This document shows positions 35,903 through 44,090 of a stretch of 64,000 bases of DNA, piece by piece (the stretch's first letter is position 1; every line of letters begins with the position of its first letter). The DNA is taken from NCBI GenBank assembly GCA_963717085.1, contig CAVQVM010000015.1:186001-250000 (forward strand). The letters are read 5' to 3'. Source of the DNA: DASQUK01 sp963717085 (lineage in GTDB: Bacteria; Actinomycetota; Acidimicrobiia; Acidimicrobiales; VFJN01). The position numbers and the translations under genes were made by a program. The notes below the pieces were generated by a model that was not told where the DNA came from, did no database searches, and saw only the letters and a program-made list of their open reading frames with translations.

Positions 35903-36504
35903 AACCGGTCAACGGATCCCTCCGGACCGTCCTCGTCGTCGAGCCCCAGCGCCTCGTGCGCCAGGCGCTGGTGGCGGCCATCGATGCCGCACCGGGGCTG
36001 GCGGCGCTCGACGCCATCGCCTCCGGGGCGCGGGCTCGCGAGGGCATCGACGCTGCGGTCATCGCCGCCCGGTCCCTGGGCCACGGTTGGGTCGGCCTAC
36101 TCGAGGCCGCGACCAACGCCGGCGGCCCGGTGGTGTTGATCGCCGAGCACGGACCGTACGAGCCATCGGTCGACACCCGCGGCATCATCGTCGTGTCCCG
36201 CCAGACCCCGCTGCCGGCGGTCATCGCCTGCCTGCAGGCCGGGCCCACCTGCCTCGACGATTTGCCGGTCTGGCACGTCGAGGCGGCGCCCACCGACCGG
36301 TTGCTCTCGGTCCGCGAGCGGCAGGTCCTGGGACTGCTGGCGTCGGGCCTGAGCCCGGCCCAGGCGGCTCGGGCGCTCGACATCACGACCTACACCGTCC
36401 GGGATCACATCAAGTCCATACGGACCAAGCTCGATCGTCCGACGACCATGTCGGCGGTGCTCGAGGCCATCCGCCTCGGCTTGCTGCGCGTCGAGCAGGC
36501 GTAG
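35899..36504 (+). CDS. LuxR/NarL-type regulator with degenerate receiver
   Basis: This 201-aa protein has an N-terminal receiver-like half (TVLVVEPQRLVRQALVAAID) that lacks the acidic pair and the phospho-Asp of response regulators. The C-terminal half is a GerE-type helix-turn-helix (LSVRERQVLGLLASGLSPAQ, RDHIKSIRTKL). It probably binds DNA without phosphorylation control. The GTG overlaps the leader peptide stop. Likely targets are neighbouring surface protein genes, but this is only a guess from position. Confidence 0.8.
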   Translation: MKPVNGSLRTVLVVEPQRLVRQALVAAIDAAPGLAALDAIASGARAREGIDAAVIAARSLGHGWVGLLEAATNAGGPVVLIAEHGPYEPSVDTRGIIVVSRQTPLPAVIACLQAGPTCLDDLPVWHVEAAPTDRLLSVRERQVLGLLASGLSPAQAARALDITTYTVRDHIKSIRTKLDRPTTMSAVLEAIRLGLLRVEQA

Positions 36505-36707
36505 GGACACGGAGCGAACATCCCCCCACTTGGGGAGTGCCACATGCGCTGAACGTCGATTACTCATGCGACATGGCGGTCGGGGCATCTTGGGCGTGGC
36601 CGCCGTCGACGGGCCGCATGAGGTGGTCGGCGGGGCCTCGGGCGGCGGTCCCACCACCGCGGGGCGGGGCCTCGGTGCCGCGGGAAGCACCGGGGCTCCG
36701 GACCGCG

Positions 36708-37601
36708 TCAGCAGTCGTCCGGCCCGCCGTAGCAGACGACCGCCTGGCGCTCGGCGACCGGCACCGGGAAGGACGTGCCCCGGCTCGCGCCGGGCAGCGT
36801 GCCACCCTGGCCGTTCGTGGCGCTCCAGGTGATGGCCCAGTCGACGGCCACCGTGGCTGCGTAGGACCCGCTCGGCTGGCCGGCCGACACGTGCTGGTAG
36901 GTGTGCTTGCAGTCCGTGGACTGGGCATCGTCGTCGCGCGTGGGGTTGTAGGCAACCCCCGGACCGTCGCAGGTGACGACCGTGCCGTCGCCCATGTCCC
37001 AGCGCACCCGGGTGGGCGTCGCCGTGGCGGTGGCCGACAGCCCGGGGACGCTGGCGGTGGCGTCGAGCGTCGCCCAGGACCCGGGTTCGAGCCAGAGCCA
37101 GGTCGAGAGCCCCACGAGTTGGTCGGCGCCGATGGCGGGCGACATGGCCGGGTGCGGATAGGGCAGCGGTAGCTCCCGCGACGCCTCGTACGCGAGGTCG
37201 GCAGCCAGCACCTGGATCTCGGCGGCGGTCCAACGGGTCCACCCCGTGAACACGACGTCGCCGTCACCGTTCTCGCACCAGCGGTAGTAGACGTGATCGT
37301 CGACAAGCGCGGACCCGGGTGGCACCGGCGGTCCCGGCAGCGTCTTGGTCGCGTCGAACTGGGTGGACTCGGAGGGCTCGAACCACGTGCAGTTGACGAC
37401 ACCCGTGGCCCGGCGGCCCGGTTGGGCGGGACGGTCGAGCTCGCTCATCGCGACCACGGTGGGGTTGCCCTGAGCGTCCTGTGTTGCGTCGGCAGTCTGA
37501 CGTGCTGGGTCATCTGCCCAGCGCGGCTCGCGCAATGAATCCACGAGCGACCGAGCCGACATTGCGGCAGCTAGCCGTCGCACGACTCGACCCCCGGCCA
37601 C
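36708..37601 (-). CDS. PKD-like protein, possibly lacking its signal (cassette copy 2)
   Basis: This 297-aa protein has WDMGDGTVVTCDGPGVAYNP, STDCKHTYQHV and YAATVAVDWAITWSATNGQG, in the same order as the PKD-like protein at 13992-14834. Upstream is a region with VNCTWFEPSES and YYRWCENGDGD, and cysteines occur near the end. The frame starts MAGGRVVRRLAAAMSARS with no clear signal peptide. Its first residues read like the continuation of the broken lipoprotein that precedes it, so the true start may be lost or lie at MSARS. Export is expected from the family but not shown here. Confidence 0.6.
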   Translation of the reverse strand: MAGGRVVRRLAAAMSARSLVDSLREPRWADDPARQTADATQDAQGNPTVVAMSELDRPAQPGRRATGVVNCTWFEPSESTQFDATKTLPGPPVPPGSALVDDHVYYRWCENGDGDVVFTGWTRWTAAEIQVLAADLAYEASRELPLPYPHPAMSPAIGADQLVGLSTWLWLEPGSWATLDATASVPGLSATATATPTRVRWDMGDGTVVTCDGPGVAYNPTRDDDAQSTDCKHTYQHVSAGQPSGSYAATVAVDWAITWSATNGQGGTLPGASRGTSFPVPVAERQAVVCYGGPDDC

Positions 37602-38148
37602 GGCTTCAGATATCTCGCTGAACGCGAGCTTCCAAGTCGCTGCCTTCGAACGACATAGTAGCCGATGACGAGCTTCGTTACCACGTCGTCGTCCATGACC
37701 TCGCCGGTCTCGACCTCGTAGACGATCGAGTCGTCAACCTGGCAATCAACGATCTCGACGCTCCCGTCCGGCTGTAGTCTCCGCGGATCTGATGTCATGG
37801 CTGCTGTGCGTGCGGGCAGGCAGCCGGACCGCTTCTCCGTTGGCCTGGCGCTCCTCCAGGTTTCGCGTCACGACCAGCCTGTGCTCACCGGTCACAAGCG
37901 CTTGCAACTCGCGCGTAGCTGAGGATCGACGGGCTCCGCCGTCGCCTGCATGATACGCGTCGTAGTAGTCAAGAACGCGCCCTCGTCGCTGCTTCTTCCT
38001 TCCGTGTCTCTTCATCCAGCGTCGTGGTCGGCGCAGCCGTGGTGCTGCTGGCCGTCGAGCCCGTCGACTCCTCGTCGTCGTCGCCGCCACAGGCGACGCC
38101 ACCCACCATGACGACCCCTACCAGCGCGGCGATCCACACCCTGTTCAC
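37571..38148 (-). pseudogene. Lipoprotein broken by several frameshifts (cassette copy 2)
   Basis: Start GTG (VNRVWIAALVGVVMVGG, lipobox GVAC) follows GGGAGGC. The sense then runs through successive frames: EEAATRA, then VLDYYDAYHAGDGG, then SVEIVDCQVDDSIVYEVETG, then SFEGSD, then WKLAFSEISEAVAGG. Every step is +1. The third piece is similar to the C-terminal part of the lipoprotein at 13446-13992. As there, a PKD-like gene follows in overlap. At least three one-base insertions are needed, so this copy looks truly decayed or very badly assembled. Confidence 0.6.
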
Positions 38149-38208
38149 CGCGCCTCCCAGCATCTCACGGAGCGTATATGAGCCAGCACGCCCCGACCGG
38201 CGAACCAG

Positions 38209-38400
38209 CTACAACAGCTCGCGGGGATCGGGGAACTTCTCGTGGAAGTCCTCCACCTCGTGAGCGAGCAGCCGGATCTCGCCGGCGATCCGATAGGCGG
38301 GCAGGTCGGCTCGGTCGATCAGGCGGTACAGGTCCCTGATCGACACGCCGAGCCGCTCGGCGGCACGGACCGACGAGATCCATCGGTAGTTGGGGTGCAC
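38209..38400 (-). CDS. Small MerR/excisionase-like DNA-binding protein
   Basis: This 63-aa protein starts at GTG behind a strong GGAGGGGGAGGA site. It shows a helix-turn-helix of the excisionase type (SSVRAAERLGVSIRDLYRLI) and a wing (LPAYRIAGEIRLLAHEVEDF). Such proteins act as small regulators or recombination directionality factors; no integrase is nearby. It lies 60 nt upstream of the broken lipoprotein on the same strand and is divergent from the lipoprotein at 38474. Confidence 0.7.
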   Translation of the reverse strand: MHPNYRWISSVRAAERLGVSIRDLYRLIDRADLPAYRIAGEIRLLAHEVEDFHEKFPDPRELL

Positions 38401-38473
38401 GGTCCTCCCCCTCCTCAGCGGCTTTCGCCGACGCTGTTGATGGACCGGCCTCGCCGGCGATCCGGTCGGGGAG

Positions 38474-39409
38474 ATGACCGTGCGCCAGACAATACTTCGC
38501 GGCGTGCCAACGGGAACCGGGTCTCGACCTTCGAACGTCGTACCCCGCGTGCGATTCGTCTGGAAGCTCGTCGTGATCGCCGGCGCCCTCCTGCTCGCCG
38601 CCTGTGGCGCCGACGATCCCGAGGTGACGACGGGCGAGCCGCCGCCTCCCGCCAGCGGCGACCAGCACCCCGCCGACCCGGACGCGGTGGTGTTGAGCAT
38701 CACCGACGTGGGCGGCTTCGTCCCTTCGGACCGCACCTTCACCAACGTGCCGCGGTTGCTCGTGACCGGCGACGGTCGCGTGATCCAGGAGGGACCGGTC
38801 ATTGCGATCTATCCCGGCCCGCTGTTGCCCAACTTGCTCCAGCGGTCGATCACCGAGGCGGGTATCCAGCGGCTGATCGACCTCGCCGACGAGCACGGCC
38901 TGCTCGGCGATGAGACCTACACGCAACCCGGCAACATCGCTGATGCCAGCGACACCATCGTGACGATCACGGTGAACGGCGAGACGTTCGAGCATCGGGC
39001 GTACGCCCTGGGCCTCGGCGGCGGGCCCGACGGTGGCGAGACGGACCCGTCCCGGACGCGTCTATTCGACTTCGTGGTGGCCGCCATGGACCTCGCGAGC
39101 GATCCTGAGGCCGACGAGATCGGGCCCGAGGAGCCCTATCGCACCGACTCGTACCTGATCCGGGCCCTCGAGGCCGAGACCACGGAGCCGACCGGTGATG
39201 CGCCGATCGACATCGAGCCCACGCTGGTCGATTGGCCCTCGGACGCGCCGGTCGGGCTGGCCGCAGCCGCCGAGTGCGCCGAGGTGCCGACGAACCGCTT
39301 TGCCCAGCTGTTCGAGGATGCCAACCAGCTCACCCGGTTCGTCGATGACGGCGTGGCCTATTCGTTGGCGGTCACGCCCCGGGTACCGGGTCGCTCCTGT
39401 TCACCCTGA
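38474..39409 (+). CDS. Predicted lipoprotein of unknown function
   Basis: This 311-aa protein has a 25-residue leader before the hydrophobic signal (FVWKLVVIAGALLLAACG) with lipobox LAAC. The mature part has a Pro/Asp linker and a mixed alpha/beta domain (DRTFTNVPRLLVTGDGRVIQ, ITEAGIQRLIDLADEHGLL). The start may instead be a later GTG or ATG near the signal (for example VRFVW). No enzyme motif is seen. It is monocistronic. Confidence 0.7.
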   Translation: MTVRQTILRGVPTGTGSRPSNVVPRVRFVWKLVVIAGALLLAACGADDPEVTTGEPPPPASGDQHPADPDAVVLSITDVGGFVPSDRTFTNVPRLLVTGDGRVIQEGPVIAIYPGPLLPNLLQRSITEAGIQRLIDLADEHGLLGDETYTQPGNIADASDTIVTITVNGETFEHRAYALGLGGGPDGGETDPSRTRLFDFVVAAMDLASDPEADEIGPEEPYRTDSYLIRALEAETTEPTGDAPIDIEPTLVDWPSDAPVGLAAAAECAEVPTNRFAQLFEDANQLTRFVDDGVAYSLAVTPRVPGRSCSP

Positions 39410-39463
39410 TCAGTTCCCGACAGCGGACTTGTAAGCGTACGTGTGTTCGTATTTCGTAGTCGC

Positions 39464-39616
39464 ATGTCGTTGACCGACGCACCCACGAACGGCACGAATG
39501 GCATCAGACCGCTGGAAGAGCGGTTGGCCGAGACCGCGGGCCTGCTGAACGGCTTCGGCCGCGTCGGTGCGGCTCACAGGGTGGCGACGGTGGAGTTGCT
39601 GAGCCCCGGCCCGTAG
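39464..39616 (+). other. 50-codon ORF overlapping the 3' end of the ATP-grasp gene
   Basis: ATG to TAG encodes MSLTDAPTNGTNGIRPLEER and then LAETAGLLNGFGRVGAAHRV, a helical stretch with high-GC third positions. It overlaps the end of the opposing gene by 43 nt and has no clear ribosome site. It may be the truncated N-terminus of a lost gene (DUF222-like HNH proteins can start this way) or chance. Confidence 0.25.
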
Positions 39617-40620
39617 TGGTGCCGCAGATCGACTTTGTACTCCAGTGCGTCTATCACCGTCTCGGCGAAGTTGGTTCCGTACAGCTTCTCGCAGGTGTGG
39701 AGGCCGCCGGGGCTGAAGACGTTTACCTCCATCAGCTTGTCGCCCACGATGTCGAGGCCAACGAGGAACATCCCATCGGTCCTCAGCTTGGGTCGGACGA
39801 CCTCGACGATCTCGAGCATGCTGTCGGTGACCTTGACCTTCTCGGCCTTGCCCCCGGCGGTCATGTTCGACCGGAGGTCGGCAGAGCGGTTCACCCGCCG
39901 GAACGCGGCGTGCTGACCGTCGCGCATCAGGGGTTCGCCGTTCATGACGAACATGCGGACGTCGCCGTCCGAAGCGTGGGGGAGGACCTCCTGGGCGACG
40001 ATGTAGCCGTCCCGGGAAATGGCCTCGATCATCTGGTTGAGGTTCGGTGATTCGTCGCTCGAGACGAGGAAGACCCCGGTGCCACCGGATCCCTGCAGCG
40101 GCTTCAGGACTGCGCTGCCGCCCATGTCATCGACGAACCGTGAGATCTCTTCGGCATTGCGCGAGATCAGCGTGGCGGGCCGGACCGCCTCGGGAAAATG
40201 CTGGAAGTACGTCTTGTTGACGGCATCGGCAAGATTGGCCGGGTCGTTGAGCACAAGGGTGCCTCGCGCGACCATCAGCTGGCCGAAGAGGATGCCCGAC
40301 GTGACGGCCCACGGCCGCTCGACGACGTCGTCGGCGGGATCGTTGCGCATCATCACCACGTCGAGCACGTCGACGGAGATGCGCTCGGCGATGCCCTTGT
40401 CACCGCGCACCTTGTCGAGGTACGAGCTCGTCGACTTGTAGTTGCGCCCGGGGGCTGCCCGCGCCCGTGCGGCGATTGACCCGTCCGCTCGCTGTGAGAA
40501 GTCGTCGACACCGATGAGCCACGTCTCGTGCCCCATCCGGTTCGCGTTCATCGCCAATCGGACCGTGGTATACAGCGGGTTCTCGGTCTCGAGGCTGTTG
40601 ACGACGAAACCGACCTTCAT
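39574..40620 (-). CDS. GshB-like ATP-grasp ligase
   Basis: This 348-aa protein has the prokaryotic glutathione synthetase-like ATP-grasp layout: MKVGFVVNSLETENPLYTTV, NDPANLADAVNKTYF, AVLKPLQGSGGTGVFLV (Gly loop), DVRMFVMNGEPL and MEVNVFSPGG (Mg ligand region). It would join a carboxylate to an amine. It is the last of three overlapping genes (N-formylglutamate amidohydrolase-like, QEGLA protein, this). Actinobacteria make mycothiol, not glutathione, so the product is probably a different small peptide. Confidence 0.82.
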   Translation of the reverse strand: MKVGFVVNSLETENPLYTTVRLAMNANRMGHETWLIGVDDFSQRADGSIAARARAAPGRNYKSTSSYLDKVRGDKGIAERISVDVLDVVMMRNDPADDVVERPWAVTSGILFGQLMVARGTLVLNDPANLADAVNKTYFQHFPEAVRPATLISRNAEEISRFVDDMGGSAVLKPLQGSGGTGVFLVSSDESPNLNQMIEAISRDGYIVAQEVLPHASDGDVRMFVMNGEPLMRDGQHAAFRRVNRSADLRSNMTAGGKAEKVKVTDSMLEIVEVVRPKLRTDGMFLVGLDIVGDKLMEVNVFSPGGLHTCEKLYGTNFAETVIDALEYKVDLRHHYGPGLSNSTVATL

Positions 40621-41786
40621 TGGGGGTCTCCGATCAGATCAGCCAATCCCGTGACCGCGCCAGCCTGACGCAGTCGCGCCTGGGCTGCCGGGTCGTCGAG
40701 GAAGCGGGGATGCAGCACCGGGTCGTGGAGCAGGCCCCGAAACCTGAGCTGCTCGATCAACGGAGCGTCTGCCAGTGCCATCTTCCCGAGCCAGAGGACG
40801 TCGAGATCCCCGCCCGCGCCCAGGTGCGCCATGAGGTCGATCAGACCCCGCAGGTAGACGGCGTCTTTTGTCAGCCCACCCGATCGGAACACTCTGGCCG
40901 TGATCGAGAAGGCGGGCACGCGCGACATGCCGGTGTCGATGAGGGCCTGGTGCACATCCGGAAACGATGCGCCCTCGACCATCTTGTGGACCGCGATTAC
41001 ACGGGCGGCGAGCTGGCGCATGCGGGACGCGGTCAGGCCGCCGACCAGGTGCTCGGCGAGCACAGCCAGCCCCTCCTGTGTCTCCTCGTAGCCCGCCAGG
41101 CCCGCCGCCAGCAGCCGCAACGGTTGACGTGTTCCGTTCACGTACGTGACGACGTGGGTGCCGATCTCGTGCTGGAGCAAGGCCTTCACCCGGGATGGCG
41201 AAAACCGAGCTCTCGATGCGATCAAGACGTCGCCGTGCGCCACCATCACGCTGCTGCCGTCGTCACGCACTTCGACATGCGCGTCGATGTCGGGGCATGC
41301 CCGGCGGTAGCGATCCAACTCTGCCTCGGCCAACTGCGCGAACGTCACCGCGTCGAGCGACTGCTCCCCACCCTGGGGCGGCACGACGATCTCGTCGAGG
41401 AGCTGCTCCGCCGCGGCGAGCAAGTTCGGGGTCACGGCGCCGTACAGCTCCGTGCTGAGCGGCAGGAAATCGGCCGAGCCCCGGCACCGCAGCATTGCGA
41501 GCTGCAGCCCTACTTCGCGGTGCTTGGCCTGCAGGAGATGCGACAGCGTCGCATCCTCCACGGCGTGCGTGTCCACCTTCGCCAACCGGCTGGCGACCAC
41601 ATCGACATCATCCTCCAGCGGGCGATAGCGGAACGCAGGTGGCGTCGCGTCGTCGAGGAACGGTCGTCGCGCGTCGATCAGGTTTACCGGAGTGACGTCC
41701 AGGAGGAACCGGTACCCGAGGGCGATATCAGCGAGCTCGCGGTCGATCGCAAGGTCGCCCGCCGGCAGCCCGTGATCGGAGGTCAT
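40617..41786 (-). CDS. QEGLA-motif (DUF1704/MATCAP-like) zinc metallopeptidase-fold protein
   Basis: This 389-aa protein carries HEIGTH (zinc-binding HExxxH) followed by ETQEGLAVLAEHLVGG, the signature of the QEGLA family. Eukaryotic members of this family (MATCAP) are tyrosine carboxypeptidases. Catalytic Glu and zinc ligands appear intact. It overlaps both neighbours by ATGA and so acts in one pathway with the ATP-grasp ligase and the amidohydrolase-like enzyme. The substrate in bacteria is not known; trimming a C-terminal residue from a peptide product is an inference. Confidence 0.82.
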   Translation of the reverse strand: MTSDHGLPAGDLAIDRELADIALGYRFLLDVTPVNLIDARRPFLDDATPPAFRYRPLEDDVDVVASRLAKVDTHAVEDATLSHLLQAKHREVGLQLAMLRCRGSADFLPLSTELYGAVTPNLLAAAEQLLDEIVVPPQGGEQSLDAVTFAQLAEAELDRYRRACPDIDAHVEVRDDGSSVMVAHGDVLIASRARFSPSRVKALLQHEIGTHVVTYVNGTRQPLRLLAAGLAGYEETQEGLAVLAEHLVGGLTASRMRQLAARVIAVHKMVEGASFPDVHQALIDTGMSRVPAFSITARVFRSGGLTKDAVYLRGLIDLMAHLGAGGDLDVLWLGKMALADAPLIEQLRFRGLLHDPVLHPRFLDDPAAQARLRQAGAVTGLADLIGDPQ

Positions 41787-42577
41787 GCCGGCGCCTCGGC
41801 AATCAAGTCCACCAAGCGGGGAACCACCGCCCCGAGCGCTCGCCCGAGCTCGGCAATGTGGTTATCTTCCGGCTCGCCGGTCCTCTCGTCCATGAATAGC
41901 TTCTTGAACTCGAGTGCCAGTGCGCATCCCGTGTCGGGGTAGCGCTCGTGGATCCACCGAGCCAACTGCGCTCCGCCGAACCGGACGTTTTCCCGGACGT
42001 CCAGTGCATGGCCGTCCACCTGTTGATCGCGCATCTCGTCGATGAACCCATCCACGATGCGGTCCCAGCGCCCACGGACGAGCGACCCCGTGCCGACGTT
42101 GAGCTCCGGATTCTCGGCCGGCGGAGCCGGAACGCCGTCGCGCCGATGGTTGTACGAATGGATATCCAGCACGACGAACGGGCCACGGGCCGCGAGGCGG
42201 TTCAGCCGGTCCGCGAGCACGGCGTAGAACGTGTCATAGACGGCCAGAGACCGCTCCACCACCTCGGGTGACGGTGGTTGCTTCCACACCTGGAGGCCCC
42301 ACGCGTCCTCAGGTGCGCAGTAGACGGCGTCAGCCCGCGGACGGTTGAGGTCCACCTCGAACCGGGACCGGTGGACGGTGACCCGGGTCCCCGCCACCGC
42401 AAGGCGGTCGGTGAACGGGTCCTCCTCCCGTAGGCGGATCGACGCGTCGACCAGGACGAGGTCAGCCAGCTCGGGCCGCAGCTCATGCCCCGCGTGGATG
42501 GCCGTCATCACCACGGGCCCAGGCGCGTCCTGGACAGAGAAAGCCGCCGCGGGTCCCCTCACCGTCAACGCGCTCAT
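41783..42577 (-). CDS. N-formylglutamate amidohydrolase-like enzyme
   Basis: This 264-aa protein of the N-formylglutamate amidohydrolase family has VVMTAIHAGHELRPEL, RFEVDLNRPR, FVVLDIHSYNHRR and LALEFKK, which supply the His/Glu metal ligands. No histidine-degradation genes are nearby, so the substrate is likely another N-acyl amino acid or peptide. It is first in the three-gene operon. ATG at 42577 was preferred; a GTG 14 codons upstream is possible. Confidence 0.82.
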   Translation of the reverse strand: MSALTVRGPAAAFSVQDAPGPVVMTAIHAGHELRPELADLVLVDASIRLREEDPFTDRLAVAGTRVTVHRSRFEVDLNRPRADAVYCAPEDAWGLQVWKQPPSPEVVERSLAVYDTFYAVLADRLNRLAARGPFVVLDIHSYNHRRDGVPAPPAENPELNVGTGSLVRGRWDRIVDGFIDEMRDQQVDGHALDVRENVRFGGAQLARWIHERYPDTGCALALEFKKLFMDERTGEPEDNHIAELGRALGAVVPRLVDLIAEAPA

Positions 42578-42690
42578 CCTGTCGGCTTCCCGAACCACGT
42601 CGCGTGAAACGGCCGACACCGGCTCGCCACGTCACGAGCGTGTCGATGACGGCTGCCCCGGTCGTGGGCCCGTCGGTGTCCCCTGTGCGA

Positions 42691-43146
42691 TCACGCCGGG
42701 CTGGGCGCGACGAAGCGATCGCGCTCTGCGGGGTCCTCGAACGCGATGACCGCCCAGGCGTGGTCCTTCCCGGCTCGTCGGAGGCCCTCGACCCGGTGGT
42801 TGCCGTCCTCCAGCACCAGCTGGCCGTCTCGGTGGGAGGCGATCACCGGCGGGGGTTCCCACCGGTCCTCGATGCGCTCCGCCATGTCCTCGACGTCGTC
42901 GCGCCAGTAGTCCTCGTCCACGGGGCACAGCACCGGAGCGTCGGGCGGGCCAGCCAATCGCTGGAGCTGATCCACCGGCACCTGCACCGGACCGAGCCAC
43001 CAGCAGGGTCGCTCCGAGAGCCTGGCGGCCAGCGGCGCGTTGTCGCTGCCCGGGCTGGCGAGGAAGCGGGCCACCCAGGCGTCTAGCTCGCCACGCTCCG
43101 CCGCTTGTCGCGCGGCCTCCACCGAGTACTCGTGATCGTCGCTCAT
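42691..43146 (-). CDS. ParB/Srx-fold small protein
   Basis: This 151-aa protein has the ParB-like core motif LVLEDGNHRVEGLRRAG and a preceding region (PPVIASHRDGQ), as in the sulfiredoxin/ParB-nuclease fold. N-terminal residues are helical. It has no helix-turn-helix for parS binding, so it is not the chromosome partition ParB. It sits between the histidine phosphatase and the amidohydrolase operon on the same strand. The role is unknown. Confidence 0.7.
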   Translation of the reverse strand: MSDDHEYSVEAARQAAERGELDAWVARFLASPGSDNAPLAARLSERPCWWLGPVQVPVDQLQRLAGPPDAPVLCPVDEDYWRDDVEDMAERIEDRWEPPPVIASHRDGQLVLEDGNHRVEGLRRAGKDHAWAVIAFEDPAERDRFVAPSPA

Positions 43147-43156
43147 GCCGCGGGTC

Positions 43157-43840
43157 CTACCCGCCGGGCTCACTCCCGATCCGGCGGGTCGTCCGCCCCA
43201 GTCGGCCAGTTGGCGCGAGGCCGAGGAGATGGCTGGCGTCGTTGAAGGAGTGCAGCGTCCACCGGGCGAGCGACGGGTCGTGCTCCCACTCGGTGAGCCC
43301 GGTGTTCGTGGGCCGCAGCCGGGCGCCGGTGCCGGGGTAAGGGATGCCGAGGAGCACCCGCATCGACGCCATGATCACCCCCGCGTGGCACACGGCCACC
43401 ACCGTCTCGCACTCGTAGTCGCGTGCCACCCGCTCGAGCGTCCGTTGCACCCGCTCGTGGAAGCTGTTCCAGCTCTCTCCGGCTGGCGCGAACACTCGAT
43501 CGGGCTCGGCCTCCATGTCGAACGACCCGTAACGGGCGGCGTACTCGGTCCAGGTCAGGCCGTCAGCCTCACCGGTGTGGAGCTCGCACAGATCGCACTC
43601 CTGGCCGAAGATCTCGAGCCCGAGCCCGGGGGCGATGATCGACGCCGTCTCGATGGCGCGGGGCAAGACGCTGGCCAGCAGCACGTCAGCTCGCACCCGG
43701 CCGGATTCGGCGAGGTGGTCTCGCAGGGCTTCGGCCTGTGCACGGCCATGCGGCGTCAGCCCGGTGCAGCCCATTCGCCCCCCGACAACCCCATGGAAGC
43801 CGGCGTGAGCGTCACCATGGCGAACGAGGATCAGACGCAC
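43157..43840 (-). CDS. Histidine phosphatase (phosphoglycerate mutase-like) family protein
   Basis: This 227-aa protein starts MRLILVRHGDAHAG with the catalytic His in RHG, has the acid/base region LCELHTGEADGL and the second His in VVAVCHAGVIM. Such enzymes dephosphorylate sugars, nucleotides or alpha-ribazole phosphate; specificity cannot be read here. Ten nt separate it from the ParB-like gene. Confidence 0.85.
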   Translation of the reverse strand: MRLILVRHGDAHAGFHGVVGGRMGCTGLTPHGRAQAEALRDHLAESGRVRADVLLASVLPRAIETASIIAPGLGLEIFGQECDLCELHTGEADGLTWTEYAARYGSFDMEAEPDRVFAPAGESWNSFHERVQRTLERVARDYECETVVAVCHAGVIMASMRVLLGIPYPGTGARLRPTNTGLTEWEHDPSLARWTLHSFNDASHLLGLAPTGRLGRTTRRIGSEPGG

Positions 43841-43860
43841 GCCACCACGCTAGGGGGAAT

Positions 43861-44090
43861 CGCTCCGTGGCCGAGGTGGCGCAGCTCGTCGTGGAACCGT
43901 CCGTCACTGTGATCCACGCCAGGCGGTCGACCCACTCCGCGGCGGTGGGCGTGCGCGAGCTCGCTGTGCATGCGCCACCTCAACGCGTCCATGCGTTCCC
44001 GGCCGATCCAGCACCACGGCCACCCGACCGTCCCACTCGACGCGGATGTGTCGCAGCCCACCTCGCCCAACACCTCGGTGCTCAGGGCGG
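43861..44090 (-). pseudogene. Remnant of an enoyl-CoA hydratase-like N-terminus
   Basis: Two adjoining minus-strand frames give IRVEWDGRVAVVLDRP and then RERMDALRWRMHSELAHA, the typical start of crotonase-fold enzymes. One surplus base near 44010 separates them. The sequence after this does not continue the family, so the gene is both frameshifted and truncated. Confidence 0.4.

Noticed and set aside
38209..38400. The small excisionase-like protein as a sign of a prophage or integrated element
   Set aside because: No integrase, attachment-site repeat, tRNA or phage structural gene is nearby.
39464..39616. 50-codon frame as an intact gene
   Set aside because: No ribosome site, and it overlaps the 3' end of a solid gene. 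It is kept only as a low-confidence possible remnant.
42691..43146. ParB-like protein as part of a chromosome or plasmid partition system
   Set aside because: It has only the Srx/ParB core and no helix-turn-helix; no ParA or parS-like site is adjacent.
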